Shown here piece by piece: positions 53,415 through 61,482 of a stretch of DNA of 64,000 bases; position 1 is the first letter of the stretch, and the number at the start of each line of letters is the position of its first letter. The stretch comes from Fundidesulfovibrio putealis DSM 16056. GTDB taxonomy: Bacteria; Desulfobacterota; Desulfovibrionia; Desulfovibrionales; Desulfovibrionaceae. Location of the stretch: NCBI RefSeq assembly GCF_000429325.1, contig NZ_AUBQ01000013.1, positions 124,001 to 188,000 of the forward strand, written 5' to 3'. The notes beneath the pieces were generated by a model. That model had not been told where the DNA came from and did no database searches. It worked only from the letters and a program-made list of their open reading frames with translations. Both the position numbers and the translations under genes were made by a program.

Positions 53415-53510
53415 CTATCTGGCGAGGGTTTCGAGACAGTACAGGTACAGTACGCCCTGGATGCTGAGGCTCATGAACAGGGCCACGGACATTTCCTTGA
53501 ACAGACGCAT
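53415..53510 (-). CDS. Fur-box-linked membrane microprotein (31 aa)
   Basis: 31 residues (MRLFKEMSVALFMSLSIQGV, then LYLYCLETLAR). GGAGG lies 8 bases before the ATG. One membrane helix flanked by charged ends. It has its own promoter overlapped by a Fur-box candidate (53585-53603) and its own terminator, a clear single-gene unit. Paralogue-like similarity to the 36-residue peptide heading nifENB. A role in iron supply or membrane attachment of a nif or fez component is possible but not shown. Confidence 0.75.
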   Translation of the reverse strand: MRLFKEMSVALFMSLSIQGVLYLYCLETLAR

Positions 53511-53576
53511 TGAATAAACCTCCGTAATCTCAAAACCTCCCCGGACGATCCAGGACTTCCCCGGTGGGGTAGGCTT

Positions 53577-53605
53577 CTTTTAGTGAAAATGAGAATCACA
53601 TTCAA
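53577..53605 (-). promoter_or_regulatory. Promoter with overlapping Fur box for the 31-aa gene
   Basis: Minus strand: -35 TTGAAT, 17-base spacer, -10 TAAAAG. The spacer is covered by GAAAATGAGAATCACATTC (53585-53603), 14 of 19 matches to the consensus GATAATGATAATCATTATC. Binding of Fur there would block RNA polymerase. Confidence 0.7.
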
Positions 53606-53860
53606 CAACTATTTTGCGACGACGCACATGATGAACAGACGCCCGCGAACTGCTCCGGGTTGCAGCGCCGACCCCGGCGATATTCACGGCTGAACGATCG
53701 GCCCGACCACGGGGGAAGACCTATCGGCCCCGTGTGACGGATGCGGGACCGTCCCGCGACAGATCAAGGATGACTGAGGGATTGGAAAGAAACGCCCGCG
53801 TAACCGGCGCGAGGGGGAAAAAGGAGGGAAACGGGCTCGGGCGGGAAGAGGCTCCAGCCG

Positions 53861-54592
53861 CTATTCAGGAGAGAAATACACCGCAGTGTTGCGGCCCTGG
53901 GTCTTGGCGTCGCCAAGGGCGGCCTGGGCCAGGCGCACCAGAACCATGGGCGCGTCCCCGCGCGTGGGCGTCACGGTGGAGTACCCGATGCTCACGGTGA
54001 CCACCCCGCCGTGAGGGGATTCCAGGTGCGAGATCGCAAGCCCCGCGACCTCCTCCAGCATGCGCCCGGCCACCACAGCGGCCCCCTGGGCGTCCGCGCC
54101 GGGCAGGAGCGCCGCGAAGGTGTCGCCCTCCATGCGCCCCATGGCGTCCACCTCGCGGTACAGACTGCGCATGACCGCCTGGGCCACGGATTTCAGGCAG
54201 TCGTCTGCGGTCAGGGAGCCGTAGACGTCATTGTAGGCCCGGAAGTTGTCCACGTTGACCACCAGCAGCGACACGGGCGTTCCTTCCCGCTGGGCCTGAG
54301 CCCAGTCGCGAGAGAGGAGCTTCTCGAAGGCGCGGCGGTTCAGGGTCCCGGTCAGGCCGTCCACCTGGGAGAGCTGCGCCACCTGCGACATGGCCGCCTC
54401 CAGGTCCATCTGCACCTGGTTGGCCAGATCCGCCACGCGCCCGGCGCGCCCCAGAAGCAGCTCGTACTCGGCCAGAAGCTCCTGAAAAGACGCCGCCGGG
54501 ACTGCGTCCCCAGGCTCAGGCGCGCCAAGCGCCTGCCTGGCCTTCTCGACGACCTGGCGTTCCTTTTCAAACAGAGGGGCTATCTGGTCCAT
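53861..54592 (-). CDS. Soluble degenerate GGDEF protein
   Basis: 243 residues from the ATG at 54592. A coiled-coil N-terminus (about 1-85) and a GGDEF domain starting VDGLTGTLNRRAFEKLL. The active-site loop reads RMEGDTF instead of RGGDEF: both a glycine and the catalytic Glu are lost, so cyclase activity is unlikely. It could bind c-di-GMP or GTP as an effector, but no RxxD inhibitory site was recognised. Oriented with the nif microprotein genes but separated from them by about 350 bases. Confidence 0.82.
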   Translation of the reverse strand: MDQIAPLFEKERQVVEKARQALGAPEPGDAVPAASFQELLAEYELLLGRAGRVADLANQVQMDLEAAMSQVAQLSQVDGLTGTLNRRAFEKLLSRDWAQAQREGTPVSLLVVNVDNFRAYNDVYGSLTADDCLKSVAQAVMRSLYREVDAMGRMEGDTFAALLPGADAQGAAVVAGRMLEEVAGLAISHLESPHGGVVTVSIGYSTVTPTRGDAPMVLVRLAQAALGDAKTQGRNTAVYFSPE

Positions 54593-54747
54593 GGATGGGC
54601 TTCTCCCGGCATCACGTGATGACGGCAGGATAAACGCGCGACGCCTGGGCGTCCAGCCTTGATACGCCCGGTAAGGACATAACCCGGCGCCTGATCTCAT
54701 CGAGTGCCACAAGCCCAGATACCCACTTTACGACACGTGCTGACACT

Positions 54748-54766
54748 GATAACGAGAATCAAAATC
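54748..54766 (+). promoter_or_regulatory. Fur-box candidate before the HTH/fez region
   Basis: GATAACGAGAATCAAAATC matches 15 of 19 positions of GATAATGATAATCATTATC. It overlaps a plausible -10 (TAACGA) 17 bases from TTTACG and lies 15 bases before the HTH gene start. Confidence 0.75.
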
Positions 54767-54781
54767 GCGAAGGTTCTGTGC

Positions 54782-55435
54782 ATGACCACCAATCCGTACC
54801 CGAAATTTCCTCGCCCCGTTGCCCGCAAGAATCCGTACGCCGCCCACGCCAAGATCGACCAGGCGATGCTTCTTGAGATGGCCAGCGCCTTCGTCAGGGG
54901 CGAGACCGCAAGCCAGGCCGCCAAGGCGCTCGGCGTCAACCGCAACACGGCCAACCGCTACTACCAGATCTTCCGGGACACCCTGGCCCGCCAGAAAGAC
55001 CCGGCCCGGTGCGATGCGCCCAAGGACCCGCCGATCATCGGCCTGTTCCTGACCGCCTCCTCGGTCCAGGCCCGCCTAGTGCCTGAAAAGCACAGGGAGC
55101 AGGCCCTGTGCGCCCTGCGCGACAGGAGCGGCGGCCAGAAAGCCATGGCCGTGGCCTCCGGGCCGGACTGGCCGGGCTACGACGCCCTGGGCGATCCGGG
55201 AGACGGGCGCTTCCTCCTGATGCCCGGCTGCCTGGTGGGCGCCGCCGGGCAGGAGCGCCTCACGCGGCACTGGCAGGGGCTGCGCGAACGCTTGTGCCGT
55301 TGCCGGGGCATCCCCCGCTCCAACTATCCCCACCACCTGATGGCCTGCGACATGGCCCAAAGCCTGGGACCGGATCAGATGCTCGCCAAACTGCTCGCGG
55401 CCCTTAAGGATCCGCCTGGAATCTCATCAGAATGA
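54782..55435 (+). CDS. Helix-turn-helix protein (transposase-N-terminus-like), probable regulator of fez genes
   Basis: 217 residues. The N-terminal part (about 20-60) has a helix-turn-helix AFVRGETASQAAKALGVNRNTANRYYQIF like those at the start of IS1595-type transposases, but the catalytic DDE domain is not recognisable. The C-terminal 130 residues are unfamiliar (FLTASSVQARLVPEKHRE, FLLMPGCLVGAAG). It is preceded by a strong Fur-box candidate and followed, 76 bases later, by fezABC on the same strand. A domesticated DNA-binding protein controlling this locus is a reasonable inference; direct evidence is lacking. No inverted repeats of an insertion sequence were seen. Confidence 0.65.
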   Translation: MTTNPYPKFPRPVARKNPYAAHAKIDQAMLLEMASAFVRGETASQAAKALGVNRNTANRYYQIFRDTLARQKDPARCDAPKDPPIIGLFLTASSVQARLVPEKHREQALCALRDRSGGQKAMAVASGPDWPGYDALGDPGDGRFLLMPGCLVGAAGQERLTRHWQGLRERLCRCRGIPRSNYPHHLMACDMAQSLGPDQMLAKLLAALKDPPGISSE

Positions 55436-55453
55436 CTTTTTCGTTTCATTTCG

Positions 55454-55485
55454 TTGACAATTCGGCTTCAAGCAAGCACATGCTT
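55454..55485 (+). promoter_or_regulatory. Candidate promoter/operator of fezABC
   Basis: TTGACA (55454-55459) and, 14 bases later, the dyad AAGCA-CA-TGCTT (55474-55485) in the expected -10 zone. AGGAGG (55501-55506) follows as the fezA ribosome site. The dyad could be bound by the upstream HTH protein. Confidence 0.45.
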
Positions 55486-55511
55486 AAAGTCAATCATCTC
55501 AGGAGGACATC

Positions 55512-55784
55512 ATGAACACCAATTCCAAAGGTGCTCTGCTTTTCGTTGGCGGCGCCGCCCTTGGCGCTCTGGCCGTTTACGCGCTGACCCGCGGCAACTC
55601 CAACCTGAAGCCCCTGCTGGCCGATGTGATGGCTGGCGGACTCAACCTGAAGGACAAGCTCATGGGAGTGGTCGATCAGGCCAAGGAGAACATGGAAGAC
55701 CTGATGGCCGAGGCCGAGCACGCCCGCAAGGGACGTGACGCCGCAGCGACCGCAGCCCCTGCCGAGGAGAGCAAGCAGTCGTGA
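55512..55784 (+). CDS. fezA: FezA-like small membrane protein (YtxH-like)
   Basis: 90 residues. N-terminal Gly-rich membrane helix (ALLFVGGAALGALAVYAL, about 8-25) and an amphipathic helical tail (GVVDQAKENMEDLMAEAEH). Resembles YtxH-like proteins and the small membrane protein that precedes the ATPase in ferrosome (fez) clusters. AGGAGG lies just before the ATG. Its stop overlaps the GTG start of the ATPase (GTGA). Assignment to fezA depends on the neighbouring genes. Confidence 0.7.
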   Translation: MNTNSKGALLFVGGAALGALAVYALTRGNSNLKPLLADVMAGGLNLKDKLMGVVDQAKENMEDLMAEAEHARKGRDAAATAAPAEESKQS

Positions 55785-58018
55785 CCCCACGCGTCGTACA
55801 CGATATGCCCGGCAGGCTGAGGCTGCGCTATGCGCCTCCCGCCCTCGCCGGGCAATTGGCTTCACGCCTGGAAAAGGCGCACGCCCTTAAGGGCGTGGAC
55901 TCGGTCTCCGTGAACCCGCGCAGCGGCTCGGTGCTGGTCCATTATGCCCCCCAGGCGCACCTGCGCGAGGCCATCCTGGGCATCTTCTCCGAGAGCCTCC
56001 CCGCAGGCGCGGCCGCTCCTTCCGGGCTTCTGAAAGAAGGGGTCCGGAAGCGGCGCGGGCGCGCAGCCTCCAAAGAGCCGCAGGCGCAAGGCCCCGTCAC
56101 GGGCGAACTCCTGCCCCCGGCCCACGCCGACCCCGCCCTCCATCACCGGGGCGGCCCCTGCACAGCCCCAGTCAGCGAGGATGAACACAAAAGCCCGAGC
56201 CTGCTGGGCATCCTGGCCCCGGTCATCATGCGCCCTATCCTGCCTCCCGTGTTCCAGCTGGCCCTGGCCTTCAGGAGCTCCCTGCCCCGCCTGTGGCGCG
56301 GGCTGGTGTCGCTCACCTCGGGCAAGCTCTCGGTGGACGTGCTGGATGCAACGGCCCTGGCCATCTGCTTCATACGCCGCGACTTCAGGTCGCTTGGCAC
56401 CATCACCCTGCTTCTTTCGGCCGGCGAGTTCCTGGAGCACTGGACCCGCAAGCGCTCCGAGGAGAGCCTGGCCGCCACCCTGGCTTCCCAGACCGTGTGG
56501 GCCTGGGTGAAGAGGGGGTCCGAGGAAGAACAGGTGGACGCGAACACCGTGAAGCCCGGCGAGCTGGTGGTCATCCGCCAGGGCGCGGTGGCTCCCGTGG
56601 ACGGCGTCGTGGAGGAGGGCGAAGCCCTGGTGAACCAGAGCGCCATGACCGGCGAGGTCAGCGGCGTGCCCAAGCGCCCCGGCTCCGCCGTGTTCGCGGG
56701 CACCGTGGTGGAGGAAGGCGAGGTGGTGGTCAAGGCCACCGGCTCCGCAGACGCCACCCGCTGGCGGCGCATGCTGTCCCTGGTGGAGCAGGCCGAGAAG
56801 AGCAAGGCCGGGGTGCAGAGCCAGGCCGAGAAGCTGGCCGGGAACCTGGTCCCCTTCTCGCTGGGTCTCTCCGGCGCGGTCTACGCGGCAACGCGCGACC
56901 CCAGGCGGGCCGCCTCCGTGCTGCTGGTGGACTACTCCTGCGCCATCAAGCTGGCCACGCCCCTGGCCGTGCTGGCTGCCATGCGCCAGATGGCCTCCGA
57001 AGGGGTGGTGGTCAAGGGCGGGCAGCCGCTGGAGAACCTGGCCAAGGCCGACGTGTTCGTGTTCGACAAAACCGGCACCCTGACCATGGCCGAACCCACC
57101 GTGCGCGACGTCATCCCCTTCTCAGGCTTTTCCCGCGAGGAAGTGCTGCGCGTGGCCGCCTGCCTGGAGGAACACTTCCCACACCCCGTGGCCCGCGCGG
57201 TGGTGCAACAGGCCAAGATCGAGGACATCATCCACCAGGAGGAGCACGCCCGCGTGGAATACGTGGCCGCCCACGGCGTGGCCAGCTGGCTCAAGGGCAA
57301 GCGCGTCATGCTCGGCAGCCGCCACTTCATCCACGAGGACGAGAAAGTTCCCCTGGGCGACGCCGCCGGGATCGCCTCGGCCCTGGCCGAGGAAGGGCAC
57401 TCGCTCCTGTATCTGGCCATCGGCGACGAACTGGCCGGAATCATCACCCTGGACGACCCGCTGCGCCCCGAAGCCGCCCTGGCCATCCGCCAGCTGCGCG
57501 ATTCGGGCATCAAGCGCATCATCATGCTCACCGGCGACCTGGACGGCATGGCCGCGCGCATCGCCAAGCAGATCGGCATCACCGAGTGGATCGCCCAGGT
57601 TCTGCCCGACGAGAAGCACCGGGTCATCGAGAAGCTCCTGGCCGAGGGCCACACCGTGGCCATGGTGGGCGACGGCATGAACGACGCCCCGGCCCTGGCC
57701 CGCGCCTCGGTGGGCATCTCCATGCACCAGGGAGCGGACGTGACCCGAGAGGTGGCCGACGTGGTGCTCACCACCGGCGACCTGACCGCCCTGGCCCGCA
57801 GCCGCGCCCTGGCGCAGGCGGCTCTCAAGCGCATCAAGTACAACTACCTGCTCATCGTGAGCGTGAACACGGTCCTTCTGGCCGGGGGCCTCATCGGCCG
57901 GCTCACGCCGCAGCTGTCGGCCCTGATGCACAACGGCGCGACAATCGCCGCCGCAGTCAACGCGCTTCGCCCGCTTTCCGCGCGGCGAGCCCTGCCGCGA
58001 GGCGGCAACAAGGAGTAG
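55781..58018 (+). CDS. fezB: P1B-6-type ATPase FezB (ferrosome metal pump)
   Basis: 745 residues from a GTG overlapping fezA. N-terminus carries the R-x-R-x-R motif in MPGRLRLRY (about residues 9-17) reported for ferrosome ATPases, then an HMA-like fold. P-type motifs: actuator SAMTGEV, phosphorylation site DKTGTLT (D429), and VGDGMNDAPALA. In the membrane metal site the usual CPC is replaced by SCA (S386-C387-A388), the P1B-6 signature. By analogy with Desulfovibrio magneticus and other bacteria it should load iron into ferrosome vesicles (iron-phosphate storage). Overlaps and tight spacing with fezA and fezC support one operon. Confidence 0.85.
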   Translation: MTPRVVHDMPGRLRLRYAPPALAGQLASRLEKAHALKGVDSVSVNPRSGSVLVHYAPQAHLREAILGIFSESLPAGAAAPSGLLKEGVRKRRGRAASKEPQAQGPVTGELLPPAHADPALHHRGGPCTAPVSEDEHKSPSLLGILAPVIMRPILPPVFQLALAFRSSLPRLWRGLVSLTSGKLSVDVLDATALAICFIRRDFRSLGTITLLLSAGEFLEHWTRKRSEESLAATLASQTVWAWVKRGSEEEQVDANTVKPGELVVIRQGAVAPVDGVVEEGEALVNQSAMTGEVSGVPKRPGSAVFAGTVVEEGEVVVKATGSADATRWRRMLSLVEQAEKSKAGVQSQAEKLAGNLVPFSLGLSGAVYAATRDPRRAASVLLVDYSCAIKLATPLAVLAAMRQMASEGVVVKGGQPLENLAKADVFVFDKTGTLTMAEPTVRDVIPFSGFSREEVLRVAACLEEHFPHPVARAVVQQAKIEDIIHQEEHARVEYVAAHGVASWLKGKRVMLGSRHFIHEDEKVPLGDAAGIASALAEEGHSLLYLAIGDELAGIITLDDPLRPEAALAIRQLRDSGIKRIIMLTGDLDGMAARIAKQIGITEWIAQVLPDEKHRVIEKLLAEGHTVAMVGDGMNDAPALARASVGISMHQGADVTREVADVVLTTGDLTALARSRALAQAALKRIKYNYLLIVSVNTVLLAGGLIGRLTPQLSALMHNGATIAAAVNALRPLSARRALPRGGNKE

Positions 58019-58022
58019 CGAC

Positions 58023-58481
58023 ATGCTTGAAAGCGTTCTTCCCGGACGTATCCGCGCACGGCTGCCCCAGGGCCTCCCCGCCGAGACACAGGCCGCCATC
58101 CGGGCGGCCCTGGACAAGGCTGCGGCTGGCTCCTGCATGGAGTACAACCCGCGCAGCGGCAGCCTGCTGGTGAGCTGGCAGCCCGGCCCCAAACGCGACG
58201 TGGCCGTGCTCAAGGTGGTGGAGGCGAACATGTCGCCCGAGGCGGCAAAACCCGCCGGTTCCATCTGTTCGGGAATGGCGCGCATGTCGGAGCTGGCCAA
58301 TGGCGTGAACATCCCCTGGCCCGCCATGAAGACCGTGAAAAAGGGCATGCTCCTGAGCCTGGGCGCGGCACTGACTGCCCTGGTCTTCAAGAGCGAGCGA
58401 ACGCACTACTTGGCCGGGGGAGTTTTCGTGGCGCTTCTGTTGCGGCACACTCACGTGTACCGCAAGCGCATGTTCAAGTAA
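58023..58481 (+). CDS. fezC: FezC-like R-x-R-x-R domain membrane protein
   Basis: 152 residues. N-terminal domain opens with VLPGRIRARLP, the same R-x-R-x-R motif as FezB, followed by a sequence resembling the ATPase N-terminal fold (MEYNPRSGSLLVSW matches VNPRSGSVLVHY). C-terminal membrane hairpin (about 104-145: MLLSLGAALTALVF, AGGVFVALLL). It probably associates with FezB in the ferrosome membrane. AAGGAG is well placed; the ATG is 4 bases after the fezB stop. Terminator follows at once. Confidence 0.78.
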   Translation: MLESVLPGRIRARLPQGLPAETQAAIRAALDKAAAGSCMEYNPRSGSLLVSWQPGPKRDVAVLKVVEANMSPEAAKPAGSICSGMARMSELANGVNIPWPAMKTVKKGMLLSLGAALTALVFKSERTHYLAGGVFVALLLRHTHVYRKRMFK

Positions 58482-58485
58482 TCGG

Positions 58486-58518
58486 AAGGCCGCCCGAATG
58501 GTGAATCCGGGCGGCCTT
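58486..58518. terminator. Terminator of fezABC; left copy of a 33-bp inverted repeat
   Basis: AAGGCCGCCCG, 11-base loop, CGGGCGGCCTT, 4 bases after fezC. Its complement is identical to 60603-60635 except for one base. Confidence 0.85.
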
Positions 58519-58776
58519 ATCCGCCTCCGCCTCGCCGCAGCCACCCAGGCAATTGCCGGGCGTGTTTGCTTTTCATTCTTTCTCGCCAACAAGTACCCGT
58601 CATTTCGACGCCCTTTCTGAAACGCATCCTTCTTTTTCGCTTCTTGTGTTGTCAGGAACACACCGCCCTGCTATCGGTTACCTTCACTCTCTATCGCGCA
58701 AGCACGAATCCCCATGGCCTCACCAGGGGATTCCCATCATGGACACACCCCGGAGGACCGGGCGCGGAGGTTTCGT

Positions 58777-60594
58777 ATGTTGTCAGTCAGGAACAAGCTG
58801 ATCGCTGGTTTTTCGACCCTTATCCTCATCATTGTCGCGAGCAACCTGCTGAGCGGCATCTATTCCGGTCGCCAGGCAGACGCAATGGAGGAACTCATGA
58901 CCGAGGACCTCCCGGTCCTGAACACCACCCAGGACATCGTGATGCTCGGGCAGAGCTTCAGGCGTTCAGAAAAAGACATCCTGCTCAACATCGGCAACCC
59001 CGGCAAGCAGCAGACCTACCTGAACCAGCTGCGCGCCGACTCGGACAAGCTGACGAAGGCGGCAACCGAGCTGGCGGCCCACGTGGCCGCCGACAGGGAA
59101 CTGAGCGAATCAGACAGGAACACCGCGCGGGCCATGCTGGACAACTTCAGGACGTATGACGCGTTCGTCACGAAGTATCTCGAGGAACTCATCTCCGGCA
59201 AGAAAGGCCAGATTACGGCTGAGCAGGCCAACGAAGCCATCGCGACCCGAAAGGACTCCTTCCACACCTACGAGAAATCCCTCGCGGCCATTCAGGAGGC
59301 CGGGCGCAGGATGGTGGCGGAAAAAGGCGTCACCATGGCCGCAGTCTCATCCTCCATGCGCACCATGCAGGTCGTGTCCCTGTTCGGCGGGTTGGTCATC
59401 GGCATCCTGAGCGGCGTTCTCTGCATCCTGTCCATATCCAGGCCCATGAAGAGGATCATCGGATTTTCCAATGCGGTAAGCTCCGGCGACCTCGACGCCC
59501 GCCTGGACCGCCAGGGCGACGACGAGTTCTCGGTGCTTGGCGGCAACATCGAAACCATGGTCGCCACGCTGAAATCAAAAATCGCCGAGGCCGACCGCAA
59601 GACCACCGAGGCCGCCGACGAGGCCCGCCGCGCCAAGGAAGCCACCGAGCAGGCAGAGGCCGCAACCCTGATGGCCGAGAACGCCAGGTCCGAAGGCATG
59701 GCCGAAGCAGCCGGAAACATCGAGAAGGTGGTCTCTGTTGTAGCCGCCACCACCGACACCCTGCTCTCCCTGGTGGAGCAGGCCCGCAACGGCAGCCAGA
59801 TGCAGTCCGCACGCGTGCGCGACACGGTGTCCGCCATGGATCACGTGAACGCCACAGTGGGGGCCGTGGCCGCCAACGCCGCCGAAGCGGCCGACTCCAC
59901 CGACAAGGCCAGGACCCAGGCAGGCGCTGGCGCGGATCTTGTCACCAGAGCCTCGGACAGCATCGCCAAGGTGCGTGAACAGGCCTTGTCCCTCAAGGGT
60001 GACATGGGCGAGCTGGGCAAGCAGGCCGAAGGCATCGGGCGCATCATGAACGTGATCTCCGACATCGCCGACCAGACCAACCTTCTGGCGCTGAACGCCG
60101 CCATCGAGGCCGCACGCGCGGGCGACGCCGGGCGTGGCTTCGCGGTGGTCGCCGACGAGGTGCGCAAGCTTGCCGAAAAGACCATGCACGCCACCCGCGA
60201 AGTGGGCTCAGCCATCCAGGACATCCAGCAGGGCACCAGCAAGAGCATCGCCAGCGTGGACGCCGCCGCGCAGACCATCGACACGGCCAACGAACTGGCC
60301 GGGGAGTCGGGACGGGCGCTGGCGGGGATACTCGAACAGGTCCGGCTGGTGGAGACGCAGGTGCGGGCCATCGCCAGGGCCTCGGAGGAGCAATCCTCGG
60401 CCAGCCGCGAGATAAACCGCAGCATCGACGACATCGCCCAGATCACCTCGGAGACCGAGGACAACATGCGACGCTCCGCCGAAGCCGTGGAGGACATGTC
60501 CGAACAGGCCCGGGTGCTCAGCGACCTGGTGGTGGCCATGAACTCGCACGGCGGCGCGCAGGCGGCGCTGCCCCCCGGCAGACGGGGGCGCTAA
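58777..60594 (+). CDS. Methyl-accepting chemotaxis protein
   Basis: 605 residues from the ATG at 58777 (GCGGAGG six bases upstream). TM1 about 10-30, a 4-helix-bundle sensor (about 35-190, [21 protein letters not shown] typical of 4HB_MCP), TM2 about 195-215, HAMP, then the signalling domain with [38 protein letters not shown]. No C-terminal CheR-docking pentapeptide. Not linked to the Wsp-like operon. It is bracketed by two almost identical inverted repeats that also act as terminators. Confidence 0.92.
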   Translation: MLSVRNKLIAGFSTLILIIVASNLLSGIYSGRQADAMEELMTEDLPVLNTTQDIVMLGQSFRRSEKDILLNIGNPGKQQTYLNQLRADSDKLTKAATELAAHVAADRELSESDRNTARAMLDNFRTYDAFVTKYLEELISGKKGQITAEQANEAIATRKDSFHTYEKSLAAIQEAGRRMVAEKGVTMAAVSSSMRTMQVVSLFGGLVIGILSGVLCILSISRPMKRIIGFSNAVSSGDLDARLDRQGDDEFSVLGGNIETMVATLKSKIAEADRKTTEAADEARRAKEATEQAEAATLMAENARSEGMAEAAGNIEKVVSVVAATTDTLLSLVEQARNGSQMQSARVRDTVSAMDHVNATVGAVAANAAEAADSTDKARTQAGAGADLVTRASDSIAKVREQALSLKGDMGELGKQAEGIGRIMNVISDIADQTNLLALNAAIEAARAGDAGRGFAVVADEVRKLAEKTMHATREVGSAIQDIQQGTSKSIASVDAAAQTIDTANELAGESGRALAGILEQVRLVETQVRAIARASEEQSSASREINRSIDDIAQITSETEDNMRRSAEAVEDMSEQARVLSDLVVAMNSHGGAQAALPPGRRGR

Positions 60595-60602
60595 TTAAGT
60601 AG

Positions 60603-60637
60603 AAGGCCGCCCGGATTCACCATCCGGGCGGCCTTTT
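60603..60637 (+). terminator. Terminator of the MCP gene; right copy of a 33-bp inverted repeat
   Basis: AAGGCCGCCCGGAT-TCACC-ATCCGGGCGGCCTTTTT, 9 bases after the stop, with a T-run. Complementary to 58486-58518 with one mismatch. Confidence 0.93.
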
Positions 60638-60676
60638 TGTATAAGACGCAGCGGCCCGTGCCTCGCGGTCCCCGTG

Positions 60677-60919
60677 CTACGCTTTTTCCTCGTCCGAGGC
60701 GTCCGCATCGGGGTCTGACGGGACGTATTCCAGGATGTCCCCTGGCTGGCAGTCCAGAAAACGGCATATGGCCTCCAGGGTGGAGAACCGGATGGCCTTG
60801 GCCTTGCCCGTCTTCAAGATGGACAGGTTCTGGGCGGTGATGCCCACCGCCTCTGCCAGGGCCTTGGAGGAGGTCTTCCTCCTGGCCAGCATGACGTCCA
60901 GATTCACAAGTATGCCCAC
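60677..60919 (-). CDS. XRE/Cro-type small regulator (YozG-like)
   Basis: 80 residues from a GTG. A single helix-turn-helix: KTSSKALAEAVGITAQNLSILKTGKAKAIRFSTLEAICRFLDCQPGDILEY, the pattern of YozG-like XRE regulators. An acidic tail follows. It lies 8 bases downstream of a DUF2975 membrane protein gene, a common pairing in bacteria where the two may form a regulator/membrane-sensor unit. Start codon is inferred from frame and length. Confidence 0.88.
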   Translation of the reverse strand: MGILVNLDVMLARRKTSSKALAEAVGITAQNLSILKTGKAKAIRFSTLEAICRFLDCQPGDILEYVPSDPDADASDEEKA

Positions 60920-60927
60920 GAAACCGC

Positions 60928-61461
60928 CTAGATGGTCAAAGCCCGCTCTTCCTCGATGCCCCGCCCCTCGTCCATCACCCAGGAGATGACCAGGGCGACC
61001 GTCCCCCCGAACAGGGCCGCCAACTCCACGGACCCAAACGCGACCACCACGTGCCGTTGCCCTTCAGGCATCCCGACCGACAGCGCCAGGGACAGCAGGG
61101 GGGTATGCAGGAATATCGCCCCAGCCCAGTACAGGAGCGTGCGTCCCAGGCTGCGATAGCAGGCCACGTTGCGCTGGCTGAAGATTTCCCCGGCGGCGTA
61201 CAGCCCGAACAGTTCGCGCAGGGTCTTGAAGCCGTACATGGCGACCCCCGCCGGAAGCATGGCAGAGAGGAAGCACAGGGCGCGGTTGAACGCTGACAGC
61301 TCCATGCGGCCCGGAACCGGCAGCTGGGTTTTCATGACGTCCGGAAAACTGTTGAAAAGGAACCAGTACGCGGCGCAACAGAGGGGCGTCGCCCAGAGCA
61401 GAAGCGCCGAGGCCTTCGCGAGGATGGCGCTCATCCGTTTGATGCGTGTCAGGTTGTCCAT
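60928..61461 (-). CDS. DUF2975 membrane protein
   Basis: 177 residues with four membrane segments (about 14-34, 60-80, 108-128, 140-162). Contains the DUF2975 core (LRELFGLYAAGEIFSQRNVACYRSLGRTLLYWA). AGAGGTG precedes the ATG. Transcribed with the adjacent XRE regulator; function of the family is unknown. Confidence 0.85.
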   Translation of the reverse strand: MDNLTRIKRMSAILAKASALLLWATPLCCAAYWFLFNSFPDVMKTQLPVPGRMELSAFNRALCFLSAMLPAGVAMYGFKTLRELFGLYAAGEIFSQRNVACYRSLGRTLLYWAGAIFLHTPLLSLALSVGMPEGQRHVVVAFGSVELAALFGGTVALVISWVMDEGRGIEEERALTI

Positions 61462-61482
61462 GGGGTCACCTCTGTTGCCGGG

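Noticed and set aside
54782-55435. Insertion sequence at the HTH gene
   Set aside because: No DDE catalytic domain, terminal inverted repeats or target duplication seen; a regulator is more likely.
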